Origin: UBA8516 sp964434855
GTDB lineage: Archaea > Thermoproteota > Nitrososphaeria > Nitrososphaerales > Nitrosopumilaceae
DNA length: 24,377 nucleotides
Direction of reading: 5' to 3'
Assembly (NCBI GenBank): GCA_964434855.1
Contig: CAYSWR010000020.1
Location: 1 to 24,377, forward strand
Shown: positions 7,214 to 14,810 of the stretch, in pieces
How positions within the stretch are numbered: the stretch's first letter is position 1
Layout of the letters: every line of letters begins with the position of its first letter
The notes under the pieces: model-generated
Told to the model about the DNA's origin: nothing
Databases searched by the model: none
What the model saw: only the letters and a program-made list of their open reading frames with translations
Translations under genes and position numbers: made by a program

Positions 7214-8131
7214 TTGGCTTCTAATGTTGTTGTAAGGGCTCCATCTTCTACTGCAAACTTGGGTCCAGGTTTTGATGTCTTTGGTTTAGCTTTAGATGCG
7301 TTTTACGATGAAGTGTCTCTTGAGAAGAGTGATCGTGGAATAAAAATTCAAAGTTCTGATACAATTCCTCTCGTTCCTGAAAAAAATTCCGCTGGATTAG
7401 TAGTAAAGGAAATGGCAAAAAAATTTAAGATAAAATCGGGTGTTGTTTTAAAAATCAAAAAAGGAGTGCCTGCTGGATTTGGGATGGGAAGTAGTGCTGC
7501 TTCTGCAGCTGCAGCAGCAGTAGCGTTTGATGCTTTGTTTGATCTTAATCTTGATTCAAATACACTTGTAAAATTTGCCGGTATGGGAGAAAGAGCTAGT
7601 GCGGGTTCTGTTCATTATGATAATGTTGCAGCCTCTATACTTGGTGGTTTTGTTATTGTTAGAACAGATCCTTTTGACGTCATAAAAATAGAACCCCCCA
7701 AGGAACTTGTACTTTGTGTTGCAATCCCTAAACTTGATGTTCCAATGAAAAAAACCCAGGTTTCAAGGAGTGTCTTGCCAAAACAAGTTAAACTTTCAGA
7801 TTCTGTTCGCAATCTATCTAATGCCGCTGCGATTGTTGCCGGATTTATGAAAAAGGATGTAGAATTGATTGGGAGTTCTATTAAAGATATTATCATAGAA
7901 CCTGCAAGACAGCATCTCATACCAGGATTTAATCAAGTAAAGGAAAACGCACTTCATGCTGGAGCATTAGGTGTTACAATAAGTGGAGCAGGTCCATCCA
8001 TCATAGCTTTTACCTCAAGATCATCCAATCCTAAAAAGATCTGCAGCGCTATGGAAAAAGGATTCATGTCTGCAAAAACAAAATGCAATACTGTTATTTG
8101 TAGACCAAGCAAGGGTGCAATTAAAGTATAG
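7214..8131 (+). CDS. thrB: Homoserine kinase (GHMP family)
   Basis: Phosphorylates homoserine with ATP on the way to threonine. The 305-residue protein opens with APSSTANLGPGFDVFGLAL (residues 9-27), the ThrB-type first GHMP motif. It carries the ATP-binding GVPAGFGMGSSAAS at 84-97 and the C-terminal glycine motif GALGVTISGAGPSIIAF. The start is TTG, immediately after the TAA of the GTPase gene, in the context TAATTGGC. No independent promoter is visible, so expression depends on the upstream gene. Other threonine genes are not in the window. Confidence 0.93.
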   Translation: MASNVVVRAPSSTANLGPGFDVFGLALDAFYDEVSLEKSDRGIKIQSSDTIPLVPEKNSAGLVVKEMAKKFKIKSGVVLKIKKGVPAGFGMGSSAASAAAAAVAFDALFDLNLDSNTLVKFAGMGERASAGSVHYDNVAASILGGFVIVRTDPFDVIKIEPPKELVLCVAIPKLDVPMKKTQVSRSVLPKQVKLSDSVRNLSNAAAIVAGFMKKDVELIGSSIKDIIIEPARQHLIPGFNQVKENALHAGALGVTISGAGPSIIAFTSRSSNPKKICSAMEKGFMSAKTKCNTVICRPSKGAIKV

Positions 8132-8133
8132 TT

Positions 8134-8307
8134 TTATTTTTTTTCTATAAATGCTCTCATTCTTTCTTCTCTATCTTTTGTTGAGAAACATAAAGACCAA
8201 GAATAGATTTCAAGTTTTAAACCAGTATCAAGGTTTGCGTCAACTCCTCGATTAACAAGCATTTTTGATTTACCAATTGCAAAACTTACATTGTGAACGA
8301 AACTGAG
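8134..8307 (-). pseudogene. Remnant of an enoyl-CoA hydratase/crotonase C-terminus
   Basis: The minus strand has an open frame of 57 codons ending in TAA at 8136-8134. Its conceptual product contains AIGKSKMLVNRGVDANLDTG and ends LCFSTKDREERMRAFIEKK. This is the pattern of the last 50 or so residues of crotonase-family proteins (A..AK..INRG.d..l..Gl..E...f..cF.T.D..Egm.AFleKR). The frame is closed by a stop at 8310-8308. The remaining 200 residues, including the oxyanion-hole and catalytic region, are absent; the sequence upstream is instead the promoter and start of the transporter gene. It is therefore a 5'-deleted relic, probably not expressed as protein. Its preserved frame suggests the deletion is recent. 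Confidence 0.72.
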
Positions 8308-8314
8308 TTATATT
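8307..8314 (+). promoter_or_regulatory. TATA box of the GRP-type transporter gene
   Basis: GTTATATT is centred 26 nt before the TTG at 8337. An AAAGGAG stretch at about 8326-8332 resembles a ribosome-binding site but would lie upstream of the predicted RNA start, so it may be fortuitous. Confidence 0.45.
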
Positions 8315-8336
8315 ACACAATTTACAAAGGAGCTAC

Positions 8337-9164
8337 TTGACAGATCTGGGTTTGTTTTTTGCTGCTTTTGCGGCTATAAGTTGGGGGACTTTTTTTGTTC
8401 CAGTAAGAAAAGTTGGTATTAAAAATATTTGGCAGTTACAAGGTGCTACTTCAATAGGTGTACTCCTTTTTGCCATTCCTGTAGGATGTTTTTGGGGTTT
8501 TGAAATTCAGCTAGGCGGTCTTGTGTCTGGTGTCATCTGGACAATAGCAAATTTACTTGCCCTTCATTCTGTAAGATTAATTGGTCTTGCAAGAACATCT
8601 CCACTTCTTGCCGGGTTTAGTATTATTTCATCATTTGTATGGGGAACTACATTTTTTAATGAAACTTTTGATTCGTTAATTCTTGCATTAATTGCAATAG
8701 GGTTACTTTTGGTTGGATTGCCACTTGTAGTAAATGGAGAAAAAGGCTCTTCCATACAAAAAAGAGGATATTTTGTAGCTGTTGCGTCTGGTTTGATAGG
8801 AGGAACTTACATTATTCCTATGCAAGTAACACAAACTCTTCAGTCTGGGTTTTTTTCGTCAAGCATTTCGATTTTTGTAATTGGCATACCTATGTTTTTA
8901 CTTGCAAGAAAATTCATTAAAAAAGAAACAATTGCAGGAATAATTTCTGGAAGTCTTTTTAATCTCGGTAGTTTTTCCGTATTAATTGCTGTAGGTCTAA
9001 TAGGTATAACAATAGCATTCCCAATCGCCCAAACTGCTACTCTTTTTGCTGTATCATGGGGAATGTTTTACTTTAAAGAAGTGATTCAGAGGCAAGGAAT
9101 TGTGCGTGTCTCTGTAGGAGCTCTAGTAATATTATGTGGTGCTACACTTCTTGCTATTGCTTAA
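8337..9164 (+). CDS. Sugar/metabolite transporter, GRP (glucose-uptake)/EamA superfamily
   Basis: A 275-residue membrane protein with about ten closely spaced hydrophobic helices and short loops, the architecture of the drug/metabolite transporter superfamily. The N-terminal helix GLFFAAFAAISWGTFFVPVRKVG (residues 4-26) matches the GRP/TMEM144-like signature, where a W-G-x-x-x-x-P stretch is followed by a charged loop. The glycine-rich repeat ASGLIGGTYIIPMQV (about 149-163) is the equivalent position in the second half, indicating the usual internal duplication. The substrate cannot be deduced. The TTG start is supported by a TATA box at leaderless distance. The promoter region overlaps the crotonase relic. 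Confidence 0.78.
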   Translation: MTDLGLFFAAFAAISWGTFFVPVRKVGIKNIWQLQGATSIGVLLFAIPVGCFWGFEIQLGGLVSGVIWTIANLLALHSVRLIGLARTSPLLAGFSIISSFVWGTTFFNETFDSLILALIAIGLLLVGLPLVVNGEKGSSIQKRGYFVAVASGLIGGTYIIPMQVTQTLQSGFFSSSISIFVIGIPMFLLARKFIKKETIAGIISGSLFNLGSFSVLIAVGLIGITIAFPIAQTATLFAVSWGMFYFKEVIQRQGIVRVSVGALVILCGATLLAIA

Positions 9165-9170
9165 TCAAGC

Positions 9171-9179
9171 AATTTATTT
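9171..9179 (+). promoter_or_regulatory. TATA box of queC
   Basis: AATTTATTT is centred 27 nt before the TTG at 9202. queC would be transcribed separately from the transporter gene that ends at 9164, as a leaderless mRNA. Confidence 0.45.
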
Positions 9180-9201
9180 GGCTTAAAAGAAAGCAACTGA
9201 A

Positions 9202-9876
9202 TTGAAAAAAGCAGTATTGATTTTCAGTGGTGGTTTGGATTCTGTTTGTACAGCTGCCTATCTACAATCAAAATACGACCTCTATGGAATTACTTTTTCA
9301 TATGGTCAGAGAGCAAATCAAGAAATCAGAGTGGCAAAACATTTTGCAAAAATTTTGAATTTAAAAGATCATAAAATTGTTAATATACAATTCATGAAAG
9401 AACTTTATGCAAAGACAAATGCTCTTACTAACTCAGAAATAGATATTCCGGAAAAATTTGATTACACTATAGTTGTACCTATACGAAATGCAGTTTTTCT
9501 TTCAATTGCCTCTGCGTGGGCCTTTTCAATAGGTGCTACACTAGTTGCATATGGAGCACATAAAGGGGATAAACAGTATCCAGATTGTAGACCTGAATTT
9601 TCTAGGAAACTTGAGAAAGCTTTCAATTCTGGTGAGATCGATGGAATACGATTAGGTTTAAGGAAAAAGATTATGGTTTGGAGTCCTTATAGAGTTGGAT
9701 TTTCAAAAAGCGATCTGTTAAAAATCGGATACAAAAAACTGGGAGATGGTATCTTTAACACGTGGAGTTGTTATTCAAACACAAAGATTCATTGTGGAAG
9801 ATGTGAATCTTGTAATAATAGAAAGTCTGCTTTTGCTAAAGCCAGAATAAACGATAAAACTGTCTATATGGTCTAG
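9202..9876 (+). CDS. queC: 7-cyano-7-deazaguanine (preQ0) synthase
   Basis: ATP-dependent conversion of 7-carboxy-7-deazaguanine and ammonia to preQ0, the precursor of archaeosine in archaeal tRNA. The 224-residue protein has the PP-loop SGGLDS at residues 9-14, FSYGQRANQEI near 33-43, and a C-terminal zinc site C-x7-C-x2-C-x2-C (CYSNTKIHCGRCESC), all diagnostic of QueC. The start is TTG. The gene faces queE-folE across a small membrane-protein gene whose stop codon abuts that of queC. The other pathway steps here are folE (GTP to dihydroneopterin triphosphate) and queE. A QueD-type carboxytetrahydropterin synthase is not in the window. Confidence 0.94.
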   Translation: MKKAVLIFSGGLDSVCTAAYLQSKYDLYGITFSYGQRANQEIRVAKHFAKILNLKDHKIVNIQFMKELYAKTNALTNSEIDIPEKFDYTIVVPIRNAVFLSIASAWAFSIGATLVAYGAHKGDKQYPDCRPEFSRKLEKAFNSGEIDGIRLGLRKKIMVWSPYRVGFSKSDLLKIGYKKLGDGIFNTWSCYSNTKIHCGRCESCNNRKSAFAKARINDKTVYMV

Positions 9877-10140
9877 TTAGATATTTTTTAAGATCGGTTT
9901 TTTGAAAACAATTGCTCGTATCGGTATGTAATAGACAAGAAAAACCCCGCCAGCTATTCCCCAGAATATCCAATTTGTCATTTGCTCTGTAAACCCTATT
10001 TCTGTAAAGTAATTAACCGAATTCATAGCAATGCCCACAGAAACTCCAACAACGATGAAGAATTCTATAGCATACCATAAGAATCCAGGAAATGAATCTT
10101 TTGGTACATGTGCGTTGTTATGTACACCCATATTTGTCAT
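9877..10140 (-). CDS. Small membrane protein, two TM segments
   Basis: An 87-residue protein I cannot assign to a named family. The first 18 residues are polar, with three histidines (GVHNNAHVPKD). Two hydrophobic segments follow, at about 20-40 (FLWYAIEFFIVVGVSVGIAM) and 56-77 (NWIFWGIAGGVFLVYYIPIRAIVF), then a short basic tail. Its stop abuts the stop of convergent queC with no spacer. It lies 33 nt downstream of folE but has an AT-rich TATA-like sequence in that gap, so it may be transcribed on its own. Nothing links it to the preQ0 pathway except position. Confidence 0.7.
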   Translation of the reverse strand: MTNMGVHNNAHVPKDSFPGFLWYAIEFFIVVGVSVGIAMNSVNYFTEIGFTEQMTNWIFWGIAGGVFLVYYIPIRAIVFKKPILKNI

Positions 10141-10173
10141 GGTTTAGATGGCATTATTTAATTTTCTCAATGA

Positions 10174-10734
10174 TCAGATTATTCTTGTCTCAGAGCCGTC
10201 ATTATGAATAAGTGCAATTATGTCTGTTCTGGCTTCCTTTTTTTCATAAATTCCTCTGTATGTAATTGAAGTTACCTTTGCATCGTTTCTAACTCCACGC
10301 ATTCTCATACAGAGATGTTCCCCTTCTGCTATTACTATTACTCCTTTTACTCCTTCTGAGTATAATTCATCAGCAATGTTTTTTGTTATTCTTTCTTGGA
10401 TTTGCAGTCTTGATGTATATTTTTCTACTAGCCGTACTAATTTTGAAATACCAAAAACTTTACCATTTGGAGAATATGCAATTGCAATTTTGCCAAAGAA
10501 AGGCAGCATGTGATGTTCACACATGGAATAGAATTGTATGTCCTTTGCTATTACAACATCAGAATCTTCAGAAAACTTTACGGATAATTCAGACTCTGCC
10601 TCGTAGCCTTTGAAGATCTCTTCATACATATCGGCAATCCTATTTGGCGTATCAATAAGACCTTCTCGATAAGGATCTTCGCCTATTTCTGCAATCAACT
10701 CTCTTACTAGTCGCTTTACTCTATCTTTGTCCAT
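10174..10734 (-). CDS. folE: GTP cyclohydrolase I
   Basis: Zinc enzyme opening the GTP imidazole ring to give 7,8-dihydroneopterin triphosphate, the first step of both folate-type and 7-deazaguanine synthesis. The 186-residue protein is standard length for type IA. It shows FYSMCEHHMLPFFGKIAIAY at residues 69-88, providing zinc ligands Cys72 and His75, and HLCMRMRGV at 140-148, providing the third ligand Cys142. The GxSKLxRxVE motif is at 95-104. The ATG overlaps the last base of the queE stop (TAATG), so the two are translationally coupled. Its use with queE points to preQ0/archaeosine as a main product. Confidence 0.95.
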   Translation of the reverse strand: MDKDRVKRLVRELIAEIGEDPYREGLIDTPNRIADMYEEIFKGYEAESELSVKFSEDSDVVIAKDIQFYSMCEHHMLPFFGKIAIAYSPNGKVFGISKLVRLVEKYTSRLQIQERITKNIADELYSEGVKGVIVIAEGEHLCMRMRGVRNDAKVTSITYRGIYEKKEARTDIIALIHNDGSETRII

Positions 10735-11447
10735 TACGGTGCACCTATAAATTTGTGAAGTTGTGGAACTATACGTACTTCGTTATAATAAGGATAAACA
10801 GAATCATAGAAGTTGAAAAGCTGTTTCAAACTTGGTTCTGCAATACCATAGCTTGGCTGTATTATAAATCCTGCAATTTGTGATTCTGAAATAATATTAA
10901 AAACCTTCTCAATTAGCTGTTTGAATGGCTCAAGTTCGGTTTTTGAGCTTATAACAATTTTGATGTAAGTGGTTTTATTAGAATTTATGGCATAGGTAAG
11001 ACATTGTAATTCATTTTCTAAAAGCTTAGAATAATGTTGAAGATCTACAAACTCTGAATCTGGTGTCTTGAATTCAATCTTAATGTAATCAAAATATGGA
11101 AGTATTTCTGCAAATTTTTGCGAATCATAACAAGAGGATTCAATATAGGTTGGGATATTTTTTGTTTTGACAAATTTTGCCATTTCCGATACTGCTTTTG
11201 ATTGTACAAGTGGATCACCTCCTGTAAAATTCACTTTGTAAGTATTTTTTTCTAGATTTTTTTCTATGAGTTTACATGCCTCTTCAAGAGTGTACTCATT
11301 TCCAGAATCCATGGGGAGAGAGTCTTTTGTGTCACAGTAGAAACATTTGAAAGGACAGCCTGCCAGTCTTACAAAAAGCGTTTTTGTTCCATACAATATT
11401 CCTTCTCCTTCTACAGAAGTAAATATTTCAAATAGTCTTACATTCAA
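10734..11447 (-). CDS. queE: 7-carboxy-7-deazaguanine synthase (radical SAM)
   Basis: Radical S-adenosylmethionine enzyme that contracts 6-carboxy-tetrahydropterin to 7-carboxy-7-deazaguanine. The 237-residue protein begins with the QueE pattern IFTSVEGEGILYGTKTLFVRLAGCPFKCFYCDT. The CxxxCxxC cluster ligands are Cys31, Cys35 and Cys38, and NFTGGDPL (about 74-81) supplies the SAM-binding GGDP motif. A TATA box (AATAAATA, 11471-11478) is 27 nt before the ATG, so the queE-folE mRNA is probably leaderless. The start codon of folE overlaps its stop. Confidence 0.93.
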   Translation of the reverse strand: MNVRLFEIFTSVEGEGILYGTKTLFVRLAGCPFKCFYCDTKDSLPMDSGNEYTLEEACKLIEKNLEKNTYKVNFTGGDPLVQSKAVSEMAKFVKTKNIPTYIESSCYDSQKFAEILPYFDYIKIEFKTPDSEFVDLQHYSKLLENELQCLTYAINSNKTTYIKIVISSKTELEPFKQLIEKVFNIISESQIAGFIIQPSYGIAEPSLKQLFNFYDSVYPYYNEVRIVPQLHKFIGAP

Positions 11448-11470
11448 GCAAATGATCTTTGGTTTTTCAA

Positions 11471-11478
11471 TATTTATT
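11471..11478 (-). promoter_or_regulatory. TATA box of queE-folE
   Basis: AATAAATA on the minus strand is centred about 27 nt upstream of the queE ATG. Confidence 0.45.
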
Positions 11479-11501
11479 CAATTGGATTAATAATTATCTA
11501 A

Positions 11502-11714
11502 TTAGGTTGTAATTTCCTCTGTTTTTTTAGCAAAAAGTCCTGAAATGAATATTACAACGCCAAGAATTCCGATAAGACTTCCTACAAATTCTATTGTTTC
11601 TTTAATATCGATTTGTGTGGGGGCAAGTAAAACTGCAAGTATTGCGCCAACTACAATCATCGGGATTCCTATACCGACAGAGATTTGTTTAGAAGCCATG
11701 TGGGATGTAGCCAT
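11502..11714 (-). CDS. Small two-TM membrane protein
   Basis: A 70-residue hydrophobic protein of unknown family. A short N-terminal segment with Met-Ala-Ser-His residues leads into TM1 (about residues 11-32, VGIGIPMIVVGAILAVLLAP), a short acidic loop (TQIDIKETIEF) and TM2 (about 43-61, GSLIGILGVVIFISGLF), then a charged tail AKKTEEITT. The glycine spacing in both helices suggests tight helix packing or oligomerisation. It lies 70 nt downstream of the coiled-coil gene on the same strand, with TATA-like sequences in that gap, so it is probably a separate transcript. Confidence 0.62.
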   Translation of the reverse strand: MATSHMASKQISVGIGIPMIVVGAILAVLLAPTQIDIKETIEFVGSLIGILGVVIFISGLFAKKTEEITT

Positions 11715-11784
11715 GAAAAACGTATATGAAGTTTATGTAAGTTTTTGTCAGACTTAAAATGATTTTTGTTAAAATTTACACGTA

Positions 11785-13089
11785 TTAAGATACTAGTTTT
11801 TGTATCATATGTATAATTTTATCAATCTCGTTTAATGTATTCATTGCTTTTTCTGGAGATGTATCAATCTGAAGTTTAGCGTTTTCAAGAAGTGAAAATG
11901 CACGTGTAATCCACTTGGTAGCAATCTCATTTTCAGTTGCCGTTTCAGAGAGATTGTTTAGTTGTTCTTCTAAGGTTTGAATTTTTGTTTTTATTTTTTC
12001 TACTTTGGAATCAGTATTTCCTGTTGCTTTATTTGTACGGTCTGTTGTTTCTACAGAATCTGATGCTTCGTTTGTCGCTTCAGTTTGTACTTTTATACTG
12101 TCAAGAATTTCGTTTATGGAGTTTATTTTTTGTAATGTACCTTTCAGATTGTTATCTAAAACAAGTTGTTTTAACTCCACAATCATATCATTTGCAGTTT
12201 TTATCTTGGTTCTAGAATCATCATCTTGTAAGTTTTTATTTAAATTGTCAAGTTTTGACTCAAATTGATGGATAATAGCATTCAATCTGTTAACTGTTGA
12301 CACGCTAAGTTTTTCTGTAATTGTATTGATTCCTTTTGTTTCTAATACTATCTGACTAGGATCAGAGACTTTTTGAAGCTTTTCTTTGGCAATTTGTAGA
12401 TTATCTATAATGTCTTGGGATAATTCAAGAGCCTCTGCTTGAGAGATTAATTTGTCAAGATTTTCAATTTGTTTTGCGGCAAAAACCTTGGCCCTATCAG
12501 AAGTTCTTTGTTTTGCTACTTCAGAAATTGAACTATACGCGCCAATTATAAACTGTTTTGCAACTCCTAATGTCTTGTTCACTTCATCAACGTTTCCTGC
12601 ATCCAAATTTTGCTTTGCAATTTGTATTAGGTTATCAAATTCTGTAAAATCAATTTCGATGTTGTTCTTTGTTGCGACCGCTTTGAGTTTGTTTGCACTG
12701 CTTTCTATCCTAATAATTACAGTTTTTAATCTAGATGTATCAGTTTGAGATAATGGTTCTTCAGCAATTGCTGGTACAGAAGATGATATCTTGTCACTTG
12801 CATCCTTAAACAATTTCATTGCAGAAAGAAAATGTTGTTTTGCTGTAGTAACATCTCCCTCTAAAACCGATTTTGCAAGTGCATCTGTATCTGCGGAGCC
12901 TTGTTCATAGAGTTTACTTATTTCATCAGGTACTGTTTCAAGTTGTGATAATCTGATCTTTACGTTGTCTCTTGCCTGGTTTGCTATTCTAAGTAGTGAA
13001 TCTAGTTGTATGTCAGCATAAGCCTGCATCGGAATAGTAAGTATCATACTTCCAACTAATGCAAATAGAATAAATGCTAAAGGTTTCAT
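11785..13089 (-). CDS. Secreted helical coiled-coil protein
   Basis: A 434-residue protein with a clear Sec signal peptide: KP, then a hydrophobic core at residues 4-19, then MQAYA with cleavage after Ala25. The mature part is almost entirely helix-forming, rich in Leu, Ile, Lys, Glu, Asp, Asn and Gln, with heptad-like spacing throughout. A Ser/Thr/Asp linker at about 335-355 is followed by a final coiled coil. No C-terminal anchor or S-layer motif is seen, so it should be released or held by partners at the cell surface. The ATG overlaps the stop of the membrane regulator gene upstream by 4 nt, indicating coupled translation. I infer it is the partner of, or sensed by, that regulator. The family is not recognised. 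Confidence 0.75.
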   Translation of the reverse strand: MKPLAFILFALVGSMILTIPMQAYADIQLDSLLRIANQARDNVKIRLSQLETVPDEISKLYEQGSADTDALAKSVLEGDVTTAKQHFLSAMKLFKDASDKISSSVPAIAEEPLSQTDTSRLKTVIIRIESSANKLKAVATKNNIEIDFTEFDNLIQIAKQNLDAGNVDEVNKTLGVAKQFIIGAYSSISEVAKQRTSDRAKVFAAKQIENLDKLISQAEALELSQDIIDNLQIAKEKLQKVSDPSQIVLETKGINTITEKLSVSTVNRLNAIIHQFESKLDNLNKNLQDDDSRTKIKTANDMIVELKQLVLDNNLKGTLQKINSINEILDSIKVQTEATNEASDSVETTDRTNKATGNTDSKVEKIKTKIQTLEEQLNNLSETATENEIATKWITRAFSLLENAKLQIDTSPEKAMNTLNEIDKIIHMIQKLVS

Positions 13090-14315
13090 TCTTGATTTTC
13101 CTCCAACGTTTTTCGTAATTTTATAAGGTTTTGTTGATCTATTTTTTCTATTTCTATAATCCCTTCCCTTTCAAGACGTTTTACTGCACGCCATGTAGTA
13201 GTACGTGGAAGAAGGAATTTTTTTCGTAATTCGCTTTCATAAACTTGGCCACCATTTTCAGAGATATATGTTACCATATCCTTGTCTTCTTGACGTAATT
13301 CTGGTTTAAGTCTAAAGATTGTTTCTTTGTCTGGAGTTACAGTTTTTTCGTTCTTTGGTAGGAGTTCCACAGTCTTTTTAATTGCAGATTTTGCTCTTTT
13401 GATAAAAAGTGAAATTGTTATTATTGCTCCTGCTACTGTACCAATTGTAGCTGCAGTTGCTACAATAGTACCGCCTATAGAAGACAAAGGATCATTATCT
13501 GATTTTGTTCCATTATTTGAAAGTGCTGTCTCTTGTTCATGAACAGCAGTGTTCTTTGCTTCATTAGCCAAGATCTCTGCACTTGAGAATTTACTTTCAT
13601 TAAACGCAGAAATTGCTTCTTCAAGTTTTGCAGAGGCAAGTGGTGTTTTAATTTCTTCTGCATTAATTTTATTAATTAAATCTCGTGCTTTTTCTATGGC
13701 AAGAGTTGCAGTCTGTTCTGTTCCTAAAACGCCAAATACATAGTTAATTTCCGCAGTTCCATTAGGAAGTAAAAGGAGTGATTGCTCGTCTACAACTTGC
13801 ATGTTAAGTGGAAATGCGTTCATACCTACAATTACAGTATTTTTTGGTAAGAGTATAGAGTAGTCAGATGGTGCATCAATAGAAAATGACCAGATCTTTC
13901 CGTTTTTCGTAACTAGATCTGCCGTATCATAATCGATTTTAACTTGAGAAGCTCCTAATGTTTCAATTATTACATTGTTTCCATCAATTTGGCTGGAAAG
14001 TAAGAGATCGTTTTCGTCCTGTGCTATAAGGTTATCAATATTGGTTCCAAAAAGTTTTATTGTAAAATCAGGTTGTAAAGGATCTACTTCAGTAGCATAA
14101 AAGACGTGTGTAGTACCATCTGTATAAATTGTAAAATCTAGAACCTTGGATACCCCAAAGGTATGTTGTGGTAGGGACGCTAAGGTTACTAGAACAAAAC
14201 ATACTGCTATCAAGGGAGCTCTTGCCATTAATATCAGGATATTAGTAATCCTTACAAAAAGCATTCCTTCTTGTGGTGCATACTCTTGTTGTGCTAACTC
14301 TGTTCTTTGTTCCAT
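13086..14315 (-). CDS. Membrane-spanning protein with extracytoplasmic domain and cytoplasmic winged-helix domain
   Basis: A 409-residue protein with an N-terminal hydrophobic segment (about 25-48), a long extracytoplasmic region (55-278), a second TM segment (about 280-304, GGTIVATAATIGTVAGAIITISLFI) followed by basic residues, and a C-terminal winged helix (about 343-402: MVTYISENGGQVYESELRKKFLLPRTTTWRAVKRLEREGIIEIEK). The outer region has a beta-rich part to residue 200 and a helical hairpin-like part (203-262). This is the layout of a one-component transmembrane transcription regulator: outer sensor, TM, DNA-binding domain. The start may instead be Met18 (14264). It follows the small winged-helix gene by 3 nt and overlaps the secreted-protein gene by 4 nt. 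The target genes are unknown; autoregulation is a natural guess. Confidence 0.78.
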   Translation of the reverse strand: MEQRTELAQQEYAPQEGMLFVRITNILILMARAPLIAVCFVLVTLASLPQHTFGVSKVLDFTIYTDGTTHVFYATEVDPLQPDFTIKLFGTNIDNLIAQDENDLLLSSQIDGNNVIIETLGASQVKIDYDTADLVTKNGKIWSFSIDAPSDYSILLPKNTVIVGMNAFPLNMQVVDEQSLLLLPNGTAEINYVFGVLGTEQTATLAIEKARDLINKINAEEIKTPLASAKLEEAISAFNESKFSSAEILANEAKNTAVHEQETALSNNGTKSDNDPLSSIGGTIVATAATIGTVAGAIITISLFIKRAKSAIKKTVELLPKNEKTVTPDKETIFRLKPELRQEDKDMVTYISENGGQVYESELRKKFLLPRTTTWRAVKRLEREGIIEIEKIDQQNLIKLRKTLEENQE

Positions 14316-14318
14316 TTT

Positions 14319-14606
14319 TTAATACCTTAGGTTCATTGTCTGGACGAGACTCTGGAATTTTTGAAATTCTTGGAAGAATTTGATACCCTTCTCGGTTATC
14401 ACAAAGAGTCGGTTTCTATTGTTTTTCATTGAATCCACCAAACCTGCATCTATTAGCTTTTGGCACTTGTCAAGCACTGCATAATGCGACAGGTTTGCCC
14501 TTCTAGATATGGCAGACACAATTACCCCCTGCGTACCACCGTCCATGGTCACATCCAAAATATCGGCAATTATGCCCATTTCTGATCTGTATTGTTGTTT
14601 TGACAT
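14319..14606 (-). CDS. Small winged-helix transcription regulator (ArnR1-like)
   Basis: A 95-residue single-domain DNA-binding protein. The N-terminal helix (SEMGIIADILDV, residues 8-19) leads into a helix-turn-helix (VIVSAISRRANLSHYAVLDKCQKLIDAGLV, 29-58). A wing follows (NRNRLFVITEKG, 63-74), then an amphipathic C-terminal helix that probably dimerises. This matches the archaeal single-domain winged-helix pattern seen in ArnR1-like and PadR-like proteins. It heads a three-gene unit, only 3 nt before the membrane regulator gene. A TATA-like CATAATACAT sits about 25 nt upstream of the ATG, with a 12-bp tandem repeat just beyond that could be its operator. Confidence 0.82.
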   Translation of the reverse strand: MSKQQYRSEMGIIADILDVTMDGGTQGVIVSAISRRANLSHYAVLDKCQKLIDAGLVDSMKNNRNRLFVITEKGIKFFQEFQKFQSLVQTMNLRY

Positions 14607-14654
14607 GCCATCTTATGGAATGTATGTATTATGAGGGACACCTTGAAACATCAC

Positions 14655-14678
14655 AGCGGAACGCCTAGCGGAACGGCT
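14655..14678. repeat. Tandem 12-bp direct repeat, possible operator
   Basis: AGCGGAACGCCT is followed immediately by AGCGGAACGGCT, 11 of 12 bases identical. The spacing is close to one helical turn (12 bp). It lies about 20 nt beyond the TATA-like box of the winged-helix operon, where an archaeal activator or repressor could bind. The G+C content stands out from the surrounding DNA. Confidence 0.5.
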
Positions 14679-14810
14679 GTTTTAGTGTATGAAATGAGCA
14701 AAATGTTGCAAATTACGTGGCGGGGGAGAGGAGATTTAGATATTGAATTTGTGCTCAGATTGGAGTAAAATAGTCTAAAATGCAAGATTTCATGATTCAT
14801 ACATCTAACT

